From positions 1,394,121 through 1,458,120 of the forward strand of contig CM076262.1 of assembly GCA_038380795.1 (NCBI GenBank): DNA of 64,000 bases, written 5' to 3'. The notes below the pieces were generated by a model. That model worked only from the letters and a program-made list of their open reading frames with translations, was not told the origin of the DNA and did not search any database. Origin of the DNA: Pyrocephalus nanus. Lineage: Eukaryota > Chordata > Aves > Passeriformes > Tyrannidae. Positions within the stretch are counted from its first letter, which is position 1. Each line of letters opens with the position of its first letter. Shown here piece after piece: positions 14,587-27,531 of the stretch. A program made the translations under genes and the position numbers.

Positions 14587-14695
14587 TCATAGAATCATAG
14601 AATGATTTGGGTTTGAAGGGACTTTAAAGATCACCAGTTCCAACCATGGACTGGGTCACTTTCCACTTCACCAGGCTGATCAAGTCAGCAGGTGT
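14587..14695 (-). mobile_element. CR1 LINE 3' end fragment
   Basis: The plus strand begins TCATAGAATCATAGAATG, which is the reverse complement of the tandem 3' terminal repeat of avian CR1 LINEs. It continues with the conserved 3' UTR pattern GGGTTTGAAGGGACTTTAAAGATCA, seen in pieces, and then CCAACCATGG. Only about 110 bp of the 3' UTR remains, with no coding sequence, which is typical of heavily 5'-truncated CR1 copies. Orientation is minus. Confidence 0.85.
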
Positions 14696-14699
14696 TTGG

Positions 14700-17600
14700 T
14701 TCTGTAACCCTAAGGGAAAAATGTGTAAATAAAAAGTGCCAGCATAGCATTAGAAGATACTAGGCATAGATGTCTATGCCTAATGAAAGCCATTAATAAA
14801 TCTACTAGAAAGGTCTTCCCATTTCCCATCTTTTTTATCCCTAATATTATTATTTATTTGTAATGAATTCTATTATTTTGGTTTCTTTGTTATTTGTCCT
14901 GGCTTTTAGCCGAAGTCAAAACCTATAAACAGAATAGGTCCTGAAATGCAGACTTGTGAGTCATGCCTTGTATAATAGTAATTCAGGCTGAAAAGGCTTG
15001 TCTGAAATATTAACATAATGCTTTTCTTAGGAAAAAAAAAATTCAAAATACACAGGAGAGTCCTGCTTAAAAATTCTGGACACAGAAGCAGACCATGGTG
15101 TCAACGTAGGTTGCATTCAGGAAAAGTCATTTTCTTTGTTGAAGCATCGTATAATATCACTCAGAATTTGCTGCTAATTTTGTTCCTCAGATAATTAATG
15201 CCATGTATTAGCTTCCTCTCTCCAGTGTAACTCCAGTTATGCCTTATTAAAAAATACTGAACTTAGTGCAAGCTCAGTAAAGGAGTATTTTTTTAAACCT
15301 CACAATTTAGCTTTAACATCTCAGGCACAAGTAAAAGTTCTGACTGAAAGCAGAGGAAGAGGACCAGCGTCTGAACAGATGTTGGCAATTTTTTGTTTTA
15401 ATTGAGGCAAAAGATTCTGAAGTTCAAATGGCATGAATCAAAGCACTCATTCTGGGGGAAAATGGCATGATTTAGGAACTAATAGAAAACTTGACAGAAA
15501 CATTTTGACAGAGTGTTTTAAACTTTAGTTTGGGAGTGATGATGAATAAAAAAGAGATGAAGGGAAGGAAGAAGAAAGGAAGGGAGTCTAAGAGGTTTGG
15601 TGGTTTGTCTCTAAGTGGTCTGAATTTTAAAGCACTTAGAACTGAGTTACTGTTGCTTTAAAAACCAAGGTCTTATTTTCAGTGCTTTAACTTGGATTAG
15701 AGAAGATTTACTTAGCCACAGTATTCCCCTGATGCAGTGATTTGAAAACTATTCTAACTGCCCAAGCTGCAGGCAAAGGTAAGAAACACAGAACTATGAT
15801 GCTTCAGACCTGGCATTTTCAAAAAGCTCTCTTTTAGTTGAATGTGAAATTTAGAATCTGGGAGACCTGAGACAGAAGTCACCTAAGACCTACTTGTAAC
15901 TTCCTGATGTTAGGGACTACATTAAACTAGTCCAGCAAGTCACAAATTACTGTATCTTTTGTCCTAGCTTCTAGCAACAGTAGGTCAAATGAGTAAATCG
16001 TTGTTCAGGTTGAAAAATGATGTAGAGACTTTCCTTAAAATGATATTCATTCAGCAGCAAGCACTCCATCCAGCACTGAAAGGACTCCATCACTTCAGCA
16101 TCCTAAGTTCATGATAAAGGAAGGCCAACTACATTCTTATGTCTTATTTTCTGTTTTGAGTAGCCTCTACAAAAGCTTGCAACATTTCCAAACACGTACA
16201 TACTTGACATGCCATCCAGCAGAAAATATGCTGTACTCACAGACAATATATTGACATTGACTCAGAGACCTAAATGTGTCAAGAGATTGAGCACAGAGAC
16301 CTCCTAAGCCAGACTGAAGAGGTGTGTGTCTAAAGCTATCTCTGTCTCCTAAACATGCATACTGTCTGTGCAGCTCTGCAATATGTACCTCTGCAAAGCT
16401 TGAAACTGTGCTGCAGAGCAAGCACACAGGCTACTATCAATACTTTTCTTAAAAAAAACAAAACAAAACAAAAAAATTTAAAAACTGTGCAGAAACAAAG
16501 AATTTTGGGTAGAAAAATAAGAAAAAATGATCAGAAGAAGAGTAACATTGTCTTCCATCACTTATGACTCACTCTCCAGAAACGTGAGACATACTTTTTC
16601 ACGGTCACTTTAGGCTACAGAATAACAGGTATAAGTAGCTATTTAGAAGCCATAGAATGAAATCAGTGTATTCAATGGCTGCTTTGCTCATTATCTATAC
16701 TAAAATCATGGCGTTTTTTGCCCCCCAACATAAATAAGATCATCCTCCTGATTGACATACTTGCTTAGGTTGGAGGGCACCTTTTGAGACTATACTCATG
16801 ATCTTCTCGAACAGAACGTGCACATCAAGGCCCTGGGTTTTCAGTGCACAGAACTGTGCTGTATGCCATCATTTACCTTGTTTTGGTATTTAGCAAAACT
16901 ACAGTTTGTCCCAAATAAAAGCAAAAAACCTAATGAAGCAGGTAACTCCACAAGAAGCTTGGGAAGATAATGGCCTCCTGCTTACAAGTGTTTCAGTTAA
17001 CATTCATATATTAATTTCACTGTAGCTTTTTTCCAATGGTTGGTCTGTCATAATGGACTGTAATTGGATTCATGGTGATTACAGATTTTCCATTACCACC
17101 TTTCAATCAATCTTTTCAGAAAGAAAAGTGTCTTTTTCTTGTCTCATTTAGAGGGGACCTGAATTTCAACAAGGGAAACTGCAGACATTTTATCCATTTG
17201 TAACAATAGATGTTTTCATTTTAGAATTCATATCAACTTCCAAAGTTTCTCTGGTTAGCAATAATAAAAACTGGCACTTATATAATAACTCCTATCTGGG
17301 TATATTCATATCACTTATTAAGAGTAGTTCCTTAATAACTGCTCTAACCCCTAAGTATTTTTCTCTGGTTTATGAATAAGAAAAATGAATCACAGCTAAG
17401 GGACTGAAACAGGGCTCTAAGTGGCACCTGTATTTTACAAAAACAAAAGGACCAGTCACTTCAGTGAGAGCAAACTTACCGAATGTGTCATAAAAGATAA
17501 GGGTAAACACAGCAGTTCAACTCCAAGAACAGGATTAAGTTCCATATTAAGACTGAAATTTAGGGGCCCAATTAATTCCCTCAAAAACTAGGCATCTAGC

Positions 17601-19048
17601 AGCACATGAACTGCGGGTATGATACAGGAGCTAAAGCTTACATGTGCCTTCCTGGCCTAACTGCTGAAAGTGAAACAAGATGCCATTAGCCATCTAAGTT
17701 GGCACAAGTGCCTACGTCTAGACAACTGAATCAAACTCTGTGTACTGCTAGTGAAGGGAGGTATCTCCACAATAGTAATTGGTGATCTAGTCAACAAATG
17801 GGAGATGTTCTGGTCATGCTGACATGGACATCTAATGATTGAATAATTTTCTAGACTGCTTCAGATGCATAGGCACAATTCTGTGGCCTAAATATAGAAA
17901 TATATAAATAATATATATAAAGATATTAATAGCATTTCTCCCTAAAGTAAATTAGTTATAAATTTGACACCAAATAAAATTATGTAGGTCCTTCAGGAAA
18001 TGGATATGCTACTGGATAGGAAGCTGGAGGCTAAGAATGGTGCCCAGAGTGTCTACAATGTCATCAGATGCCTACATTTATGTTGAATCATACAAAACAC
18101 CTCAAAGTAGATGTCTATATATATATGCCTATATGTGTCCAGGGGCTAACTAAGTTAGCTAGATATTTTTAGGCCACATGATTCTGACAACACCACCATT
18201 AGGCTTAAAGACTGACTGATTATGTTTTAGCGCCATTAAGAGTCACATTAAGGATAGCGTGGAAATCTCATTTTGAAAGACCAGAGAAAGGAAAATTTTT
18301 CCTTTAAAGAGGATAAAAAGGAGGAGCCAAGTATTACAGGCTGTTTAAATTAACTACAATTCTTTCTATACAGTTGGGCAGATCATCATACCATCTCGTT
18401 ATTAGTACCTGCGAGGCAACAAGGAAATGAACATCAGCCAACACGGATTTGCCAGCAACTGTTCACATATAGCTGATCTAATTTCCTTCCACAGCAGGAT
18501 GGTAGATTTTGTGGACAGAGAAACATTTTCTCTCATGAAATTCTCATAAATTAGTAATGTTGAATTGATAATAGCATAAAAAACTGTCCAGTGACTGCAA
18601 TTATTAATATTTCACTGTTAAGGTAGAAGGATGCAATAGAAAGAATTTTTCAGGAGTCAATTGTATAGTTCTATTATATATTTTCATTAAAGATTTGGAT
18701 GATCGAGCATTGAGTTTACTCATTAAGTTTACCATACAGGGAGGGACAGCCAGTATGTTGGAGAATGGAAACTACATTCAAAATAAGCTTGTTAATTTTG
18801 AGGGATACAATGGAAAAAAGGATAAAATTCTTAGCAGACCCATAGAAAGTACTACAGTTGGACAGAAATATTCAAATACATAAACAACATTGGGAAAAAA
18901 CCATGTGGGGACCACAAGACAGCAAAGCCATGCTACTGTCAAATGGTGAAAAACATGAATAGATTTAGAAATGGGAGTATACACTCTAAAATATGTGAAA
19001 TCATCTCCCTACTTATCTGTGCATTGGGTATTGAAAATATCTCACTAA
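14700..19048. other. AT-rich sequence without a recognised gene
   Basis: No gene, RNA or repeat family was recognised. The stretch has many short A/T runs and a few TATATA tracts (for example near 17,895-17,925 and 18,110-18,130). Confidence 0.5.
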
Positions 19049-19053
19049 AGTAT

Positions 19054-19508
19054 TGTCCTGGTTTTGGCCAGGGCAGAGTTAATTTTTTCACCTCTCTGTG
19101 AGGGATTGGGGTCTGGAACCATGCATCTAAGTTGTTAACCTCTACCATCCATGTCACCACCCCAGGGTGGAAGTAAGGGACTCCCACTTCTGGGAAGAAG
19201 AGACATGGCTTTAGGTCATGGGGAAAGCATGGCAGGCAGAGGGTCTCTCTGCCATTGTTTTTCATTGTCCTAGGCTTGTTGAGAATTTTTGCATGTAAAT
19301 CACCCTCTCTTTGTACATTTTTGTGATTACTATTGTTGCTGTTATTGTTTGTTTTCTTATCTCATTGCTGTTTCCAGTAAAGTGTTCTTATCTCAGCCCA
19401 TGATCTCTGCCTTTTGTATCTGCCACTGGAGGGGAGGGTTTGGGGGGGGGAGAGGGGGTGGTTTAGTGGGAGTACTAAATTTGGGGATACCATTCCTAAA
19501 CCACAACA
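19054..19508 (+). mobile_element. Solo LTR of an avian endogenous retrovirus (ERVL-like)
   Basis: The 455-bp segment starts TGTCCTGGTTTTGG and ends CTAAACCACAACA, so it has canonical TG...CA ends. It is flanked by the same pentamer AGTAT on both sides (19,049-19,053 and 19,509-19,513), a 5-bp target-site duplication. The beginning (CAGGGCAGAGTTAATTTTT) and the end (AAACCACAACA), together with the CCAGTAAAGTG...TTATCTCAGCCCATGA block, are typical of passerine ERVL-type LTRs as I know them. No internal retroviral sequence or second LTR lies beside it, so it is a solo LTR left by LTR-LTR recombination. Open frames crossing it are not genes. The family name is inference; the structure is directly visible. 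Confidence 0.85.
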
Positions 19509-19513
19509 AGTAT

Positions 19514-22432
19514 CATATTCAATTTGGAGCATCATAATCAAGAAAAACATAGACCAGTTGGTTAGTGTGGAGGAAAAGAATGACAGTTTTCAGACGACTA
19601 ATAGATATTCTCCATTAAGAGGGTTAGAAAGAAGTTCAGTTGATTAGTCTGAAGAGAGAAGGTGGAGAGGATGTGTGTCATGATTATAGGCGCCTTTATA
19701 ATGCTTCCTGTTGCAAGGCAAACAGAAACAACCAACATTCCGTGGCAAACAGGACAAACTGGGCTTAAACTGAGGCATGGGAGGTTTAGAGCATTTTAGA
19801 ATCTCTTCAAGAACCTGACAGTAATAATTAAACTAGTAAATTCTAGTAGTTTTGAAAGAGAATAAAGTAAATATTATTTTTTTATCATTTATCCATGGAA
19901 ATGTAAGAAATAGAATCATTAAGATGCATAAAAGGAAAAATCCAATGCCTAACAGAATATTGTTTTACTTATAAGAAAGAAGGAGGGGGAAAATAACAGG
20001 TGACAGATGTTAATGGGCTAAGATCTATTATTTAATCAATATCCAACTTTTTTATGTGTTTAAGGAGTTTTTCATGTTCTTAATAATTATCTACAGTGTT
20101 TAGGCAATGTAAAATTTTCTATTTAGAAGATATTGTAGTACTAATTAGATGATTATGGTAGAAGAAATTGAACAGCACTAAATGAGCATCCTCAGTGCTC
20201 ACTGAAGGATTCAAATGTGGTTTCTTTAGTTCCTGTATTTGTTCTGAAAGACAAATGGAGGCACCTCAAGCAAGTAGTTAATGGATTTGCTTCAAAATAA
20301 CAGAATTCTTGCACTGTTTTTTAGAATCTCCATTTAGTTTTAAGAAATTATAACTACTTCATAGTTGATTACTTTTAGTATTTCTTACAGTAGGCAAAGG
20401 CAAATTGGGTGTCTTTTCTAAAGGTTTGATCCAGTGCTTTCCAAGCAGATGGAAGCATCTGCTAGCTAGATGCTAGCTAGGTTTTGAAAATTTGAACTCT
20501 GGCACATTATAATAGGAATCAGTTGTTCTGACCAAAACAGATTATATGTAGAAATATCTACTGTGACAATAAAAAGAAGAAAGCAAAATATGACTCTTAC
20601 ACAAAGAGCTTACTGGATTTTTATCATGATACCTATTATCTAGTTTATCCAAATTCATAGCCAGTAGTGTTCAAAGCTAATTGACTGTTTGCAGACCAAA
20701 TATGACCAAACCACAAAGTATATTATGTATGAAGTTATTAAAAGATCCCCGAAATGCTAAAATGTCTAAAAGATTGAAGTCTTTGAAACCAAATTGGTTC
20801 TTCTCTCTCTGTTTGGATGTATAGCTTAAGCTGTACTGAACATGATCCATACAAACTGTGCACTGTATACAGTAAACCACTGTTCTAAAGATTAGCAAAG
20901 TATAATAAAATCATATCAACGAGAACCAGCAGGCAATAAGACCACTTCCACAGCAGGATGCTGCAAATGTTTCAGAGAATATAGAATATTTCAGTTTTAG
21001 GCCATATGTGAAATATTATTTTGCTATGCTAGCCAGGCTGAAATTAATTTCCCATTTTCATCTCCTTCTTCACAACCTATAGAAAACCATCTAATACACT
21101 ATGATTCCCCAAAAAAGCCTTGATTTAAATCAGAAACACAATTTATACTGTTCAATCTTCTTCTCCTCCACTGATTTTACACCTTTCAAACAGGTAAATT
21201 TTTACTAAAAACAAGTTGTGGAGAATGCTTCTCATGCTCCTTTTTTTGTTTGTTTGTTTTTGTTTTGTTTTTTTTTTTGTAGTGGAGAAATCAAAATACC
21301 TTTTTATAAGAATAAACTCTCCAAGACTTATGTTGAGTGTTTTAGTCTCTTTTTATTTCTATTATTTTTAATTTTACATTTAGTGATGGTCAATGGGACA
21401 AATCCAGGACCATGGCTTCCCATATATCAAATTAAAATACAGCAAAGCCCTACAGCCTCTGAGTTTTTCCAAAATTGAAAAATTATATTTGGTTTTCATT
21501 AGGCTTTCTTATTACAACAGTAAACAATTTTCAGAGAACATACCTTGCCATTTCAATTATTTTTGTTTGCATATTTACATAGAAACATTGTGTTTATTTT
21601 TAAAAAAGTGTTTATTAAAAAAAATTATTTTCTTTGATTCAGCGTATTTTATAGCCTTGTTTGCAACCTGCAAGTTTGCTTTGCTTGTTTTGCTAAAGAA
21701 AATTCTCCAAAAGCCCAGAGAAAAATACAGAAATACTCCTTATGAGTACTGCTACTACTACTACTAAGAATATAAGAAGAAGCTGGATCACATTTTCGAA
21801 GCAAGGATCACTGCAGTATATCAACACTTGAGGAAAGCAGCTTTAGTGTTCACTTAGCCTTGTTTTCTGAGTTGCTTCTTAGTTTGTAGAAATAACAAGG
21901 TAGGGGGAAATGGCAAACTCAGTACGCCCACCTTACAGTTAGGTTTTCTCCCAGCTATTTTGCAACACCTACCTTGTGTATCCTTACTAATTTTGAAGAC
22001 ATACTTTTCCCTTCCTATGACTCCATGAGAAAAATAATGATCCAGTTTGAAAATTTGGAGCTGGGTCAGTTAAACTGACCATTTAATGAAATTTAAGCAA
22101 CTCAGCTGTTCTGAATTCCAAAACACTCAAAAGCAGTCCATGAAAGACTTCATTGAAATTCTCACCAATAGACTGAAAACTATCAGTAGAACTAAGTTTG
22201 TATAATTTTCTCTAATGCCACTGATGCCTCAGGATTTTTGGGATTTTTAGCTTTTTGTAGATTTTAATGTAGCTGTGTAGTAAGTATGGATTTTTAGTAC
22301 AGTTATGTAGTCTCTCACACTTTAGAATAGTCATTAACACTTACCAAACCCTATTCCCCACTTCATATTGAATTTTCTAAATTCTTTAGGTTTGTTAAGG
22401 CTCCTTTCAAGGCAGGACTATAGTAAATGCAC
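19514..22432. other. AT-rich sequence without a recognised gene
   Basis: No recognisable gene. The plus-strand frames near 21.2-21.8 kb consist mainly of T-rich codons with long F/L runs and are not credible. There is a T-rich tract at about 21,240-21,280 and a CTA/TAG-rich patch with imperfect GCTAGCTA repeats near 20,460-20,480. Confidence 0.5.
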
Positions 22433-22727
22433 CTTGTTTAAGAACATATGCACCCCAGGCCGGAACAAGAAGATACCATCATAGTCAAAGAAACCTTCAG
22501 GCCCAGAACTCTGGAGAAGTTCCAAAGAAAGTACGTGCTGTGAAGAAGAGGAAGATGAGGAAGAAAGGGGTCTTGGGACCTCTGACTCAATTCCTGGGAG
22601 GCATTCTGGGGAGGACCTAGGGGTAGAGAGTTCTTGGATTGGATGGATAGTACTGTAAAATTGTAGAACCCCTAAACACAGGGGTGTGCCTTTGTACTCC
22701 TTGGACCAGAAGGCCTTCAATGAAGAC
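22433..22727 (-). CDS. Candidate internal exon with a poly-serine run, unidentified gene
   Basis: On the minus strand GAGCAG at 22,728-22,733 could be a splice acceptor and AAG|GTGCAT at 22,433 a donor. Between them 98 codons are open. They include a run of eight serines and end RPGVHMFLNK. The exon begins with one base completing a codon, which matches the two-base end of the candidate exon at 27,376-27,531. It ends in phase 0, matching the candidate terminal exon at 9,885. The pyrimidine tract before the acceptor is poor. No homologue is recognised. It lies only 63 bp from the solo LTR at 22,796, but outside that LTR's target-site duplication. Confidence 0.25.
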
Positions 22728-22795
22728 CTGCTCTATATCTTATCTATACTAAATTTGCCTGGTGAGTTTTTCTCCTGATTTTAGGCAATACCACA

Positions 22796-23407
22796 TGTGA
22801 TGGTTTTGGTCTAACCCTTCCTGGTGACCAGTTTGTAATCAAGGAAGTGGCTGTGTACCCAGTATTCCATACGATTTTTACGTAAACCAGAGTATAAATA
22901 AGTTGGAGATTAGAGACCTCACTCTCTTCTCTTCCGGCGAGGTTCAGGAGCAGTGGGTCCTTGCATTGGTCTCGTTTATCTAAGGCTGAGGCCTGCAGTG
23001 TCCACTGACCTGCCATGTGGAGGTTCAGGGAGTGCTGGCCGTGTCTGCCAATCCTGCTTTTCTAAGGGACGTGGTGAGATCTGTTTTGCTAGTTATTACT
23101 ATAGTTCTTGAGTTTGATAGCCTATATCTGTTCGGTGTCCCTTTTCGTCCCCTTTTGTCCCTTTTTCCCCTTTCCCTATCCCTTCAGGGGGTGTTTGGAT
23201 TCCCTTTTACTGTGTACATAGCATCTTAACTGTATATAACTGTAATATATGTAAATATATATATATTTATATAAGTAGCTTGACTTTGGGGTCTTTAATT
23301 TTTATAGTTTTTTTTTTTCTTTGCCCTGAGGGAAGAAGGGAGGGGGGAAGGGGGCTGCTGCCATGACTTTCGGGCATTTGGCAGGGTTCCAGGTCCGAAC
23401 TAAAACA
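22796..23407 (+). mobile_element. Solo LTR, plus orientation (same family as 55,528-56,073)
   Basis: The 612-bp segment starts TGTGATGGTTTTGG and ends GTCCGAACTAAAACA. CCACA flanks it on both sides (22,791-22,795 and 23,408-23,412), giving a 5-bp target-site duplication. A good TATA box, TATAAATA, is at 22,893-22,900, followed by a pyrimidine-rich start region and a CTTCCGGCGAGG block. A run of CCTTTT/TCCC motifs near 23,140-23,185 is matched by the GGGATA/GGGAAA run of the inverted copy at 55.7 kb. No internal retroviral sequence is attached, so this is a solo LTR. Confidence 0.85.
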
Positions 23408-23412
23408 CCACA

Positions 23413-26400
23413 AAATTCATGGTTTAAGACATTTTGCAGAAATCCTCTTTTAACACTTAAACCTACATTATTTTGGACTAGATTCCTATTCTTACTTTAT
23501 TTAGACTGCGTTTGCTATATTACTGGCTAAAATGTATGAGTAGTTCAAATTTATAAGGACCAATTATTAGCAGTATCTTTTTTCTACCAACACACTTGAT
23601 GAAAGTGACTTCCTGGCATTGATATGCAGCACATATGCTTCTTCTAAGAATAACTAAGAAACAATCTGCCTAGAAATTATCTACCCCTGGCTCCATAAAG
23701 CACTGCTCATCTATATTACCAAAACTGACAGCTGGTTTTATTTACAAAAAAAAAAAACAACCAAAACTCAAACCCCACTATTTTCATTACTGTTGGTGTT
23801 ATCATGCAGACACTTAAAAGAATGCAAATTCCATCAAAGAACCAGCTTAGCATAACCATTCCTGTAATGAAATGTTATCAACCTAAATAATTTTATGCAA
23901 ACTACATGATGAAACTCTATAACAAACCCAGTACTTATATCCATTGCTGACTTTATAAATGAGTACCTTGTACTCATCTCTCACATGCGTGCTTTACAAC
24001 AAAAGAGCCATCTGCCATCTGTCACAAAACACTTGTCATATATTTTTGGATCCATAGTGATACACAGGTGTCTACCCACCATTAAATTGGCTTCCACATT
24101 TTGGGCCCAAATCATGGGCCTTGTTAAATATTTGCTACCTTATCTAAAGCACCCAATTTTCCACCAGTTAACTTCTCTAATGAGTAAATGCCTGACTCTG
24201 GAGCTGCATAAATATCAATCATATAATCGTCATATCAGCCTACTGTCTGCTAGCAAGTCACAGAAACCATATTTTTATAAGGCATAAAGCAAAACAACCT
24301 GTGGAGACCCTAGTTAATTTTTCTTCTCTAGCTACAATATAAGAAAATCCACCTGAATTCCAGTTTTGTACTTTCAAAGGAATGAGGCTGAGAAACATGT
24401 CTATTACTTTCTTCTGTTTGTACCTCAAATAAAGCAAGATTCAGTGGGCTAGAGAGACAAATAGAAAACTTTGACATAACACAATGTCCATGTCAGATGT
24501 AGGCATCTTCAGTTTGAGTCCCAGTTCTAAGGATAATTAGTTATACAAAAGGAAACCACTTCCGTAGGAACAACAAAGAAACATTTACTTTATATGTACT
24601 CAACTGTGCAGAAGATTTTCTGAGAGGCAAAATCTAATCTGTTCCCCAAAGCAGGCAAACGAGGACTTGAGCATATGTTTCTGCCACCCTTCATAAACGT
24701 ACAGAAAAGCAAACAAAAAAAGGCAAAAGAAAGGAGCAGTAAAGCCTTTTGTCTGTTTTTGCCATGAAATGGGACCAATGGGGTTTAGCAGAAAGACTTG
24801 CTCCTCTTGGCTGTTCAGGGTCAAAGCATGGACTTGGCTATAGATAGCAATTCAGAGCACTTTACAAAGGCATCTGATTTAAACCACGCCCTTTCCTCTT
24901 GCAATATAAACCTAAATGAAGCAAACTGCTCTTAGCTGTGCAATAGTAGACAGTATGGCAATCCTGGAGCGCAAAGCAGCAAAAAAGGGAATAGTTTTGT
25001 CTGTGGCATCTATTGTCTCTTTCTGTCACCTTTTTTCCTAAATCTAAAGAAAAGTCCTGCAGACTTTAGCCCCTCTCCCCCTCAAATAAATCTCTGCTGT
25101 AGTCCATCTCATTTTGGAAAGCCACCCGAGGAAATTAGTTTTGCATAGATTATCTTGAAAAAGAAGATACGAAAGCCAACCATAGGAAGGAGAAAGGATC
25201 TGTTTCTTTCTGAATGAGAAGAATTGCATTGATTATTAGTAGGAAAAATGTTAGCATAAAAGGTGGGATGCATAAATGCTATAAATATGTATTGAAGTCA
25301 TCATGCCAAGCTCTCTTTTATAGCTAGAGCCTTTCAGGGAGTGACCACTGCATTGGATAATCAGAAGAAGATTGACTTGTCAGAATATAGGTGTTTATTG
25401 TCACTTTTGTCACTTCAGGGTATCAGGACACATATCACAGAGTCATGGGTGTCCCACCTATTCTGCATCTCTTCCGACAAGCACATGCAGGTATTTGGAT
25501 CTCAAAAATCTTAAGACAGCTATTTTGAGGAAGCACATTCTTCCTTTCTGATGACAATAAGATGAATTACCTGATAAAGAAGAGACCTGTTTCTATTAAT
25601 TATAAAGTAAATCTATGGTAATCTGTTGTGAGTTAGATGCCTAACTCTCAGATGTGCCAGTGAGAGCAGAAGAATCTCAACTTTCATGAAACTTCATGAA
25701 ATATTTTTGGTATGAAATAATTAAGTCAAAGGAGCATAAGGAAATGCTGCAATATGCTTTTAAATACCCTACTAGAAGAAAATACTATCATCAATAATGT
25801 GAAGGGCTGTTTATTTCATTGAAGATGTGTCTGCTATATTTTGAGAGGTCATAACCACCTCTTTTCCTGAAAGCTTCTGTAATCATTTACAAAATGCTAG
25901 TATGGTGTTTTATAATGTATTTTGGCATGACAGGACTGGATGCAATAAACCTGTTTTTCTGCTTGTGCCAAGTTAAAATATAGAAGACTAGGCTACTGTT
26001 ATACTTTTTCTCTTTGAAAGCAACAGAATAATACAATAATTTGTTTAATGACAATTGCAATCAACCATCTTAGATATGGATTTTAAAATTTATTTCAGAA
26101 TGTGACAAAATATACTTTTCTGTGTTAGCTCTGCTTTTTTTCAGCCTCAGGGTTACGCATTTCTTAACCTTGGATTGTATCTCAGTAGCATCAACTGCTT
26201 TAGTAAATATTTCATTGCCACATGCATAGATATTCTAACCACTAAAGCACAGTCTCAAACCATAGGTAGGTCAAAGAAATATATGCTACATATGCACAGA
26301 TATTGAGAAATCAAGTTGTCAGCATCATTCAGTATGTCACATAAATATTTCTCTTATGAATTATCTTCTGCTTGGTGGAGTTTTGTATTTGTATTCACGT

Positions 26401-27375
26401 CTCCTTTCTGATAAAATACAAGATTATATAAATTCTGTTTTTCTTCCAGTGTCTGCAAAATATTCTAATATTGTAGTGCTTTTTGTAGTTCCTGTACCAC
26501 GTACCTCCTTTACTCTTTTCTAAATCTCATCAAAGTTCATTCCCTATTTTAAATTACTTTTCACTAGTCTGATGCACAAACCTAGGCTTGCTGCACACTT
26601 TCTGTGGTCTGCATCTGTTCTTTCAATCTCTGCAGAGCTACAGCTTTAATTAAAGTAAAATATTAAAAATATTCCAAATATTTACAAACATTACATAGGC
26701 TATGGATGTTTCGATTTCAGGATTTAAAGCACATTCATTTTGTTAGAGGAAACTAACATTTTAGTTGCTGTTCTGCCTCCACATTCTTAAATATTCATAG
26801 TAATTGCTATAAAAATATCTGATGTTTGTCCTTATACCGTGTGGTTAGACTAGAGAGCAAAAATATCACTCCAGTTGAGCAATCAATCTTTTAAAGTGCC
26901 TAAAGTTTTCTGCTGTCTTTAAAAGGACAAACAACATGGATTTAACTCAAAGAGAGATTTCTGGCAGTTCGTTACCTGGTACCAATAGTGCTCCTGATGG
27001 TGTTCTTTGGTCTCCTCTCTTATCTCAGAATAATGACGACAGTTTAGCTAAAGTTATCACAATATTCGTGCATTTTTGCTTTTTTGGAAAACTAAACTAT
27101 GGTAAAACAGATAGGTCAAACTCTTATCCACATCTCAGAGAGACAAAACCACTCTGAAGAAAAACAAACAAGTGTGTGTACTAGGTAGCAGTTGTCTTCT
27201 TATTGACCCACCATTCTTTGCAACCTTTGGCATATTTTCACACATTTCATTTTATATTTGTAAATTAACATGATCATTAAATGAGAATATCTCAGTATGT
27301 CTGGATTTGGTTAAGGTTCAGCCCACATTGTTTAAATCAGGAAATCTGAATCTATAACAATGTCCCTCTCTTTAC
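23413..27375. other. AT-rich sequence without a recognised gene
   Basis: No gene or repeat family was recognised. Short open frames exist on both strands, but none has both credible splice context and a recognisable product. Confidence 0.5.
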
Positions 27376-27531
27376 CTGTGCATTTTGTAGACAATAGGAG
27401 TTTCAGGGATAACTTTCTGGGCCACAGTAACCACACACACCTTGTTTTCAAATCCTATATCTTCAGAGAAATTTAGTTGTTTAAGGTACTGTGCCAGCTT
27501 GTCACTATGTCCTGTATGCATTTCTGTTGTA
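27376..27531 (-). CDS. Candidate internal exon, unidentified gene
   Basis: Minus-strand signals are a pyrimidine-rich acceptor (TCTTTCATTCTCCGTGTGAG) ending at 27,532 and an excellent donor, CACAG|GTAAAG, at 27,376. The 156 bp between them is open with mixed, protein-like codon content (for example GHSDKLAQYLKQLNF and VAQKVIPETPIVYKMH). The exon starts with one completing base and ends with two, compatible with a join to 22,433-22,727. A neighbouring segment at 29,540-29,699 ends in a phase that would also fit. No domain or homologue is recognised. Confidence 0.3.

Noticed and set aside
18939..19650. Open frames of 60-108 codons on both strands
   Set aside because: They lie largely within or just beside the solo LTR and have no known product.
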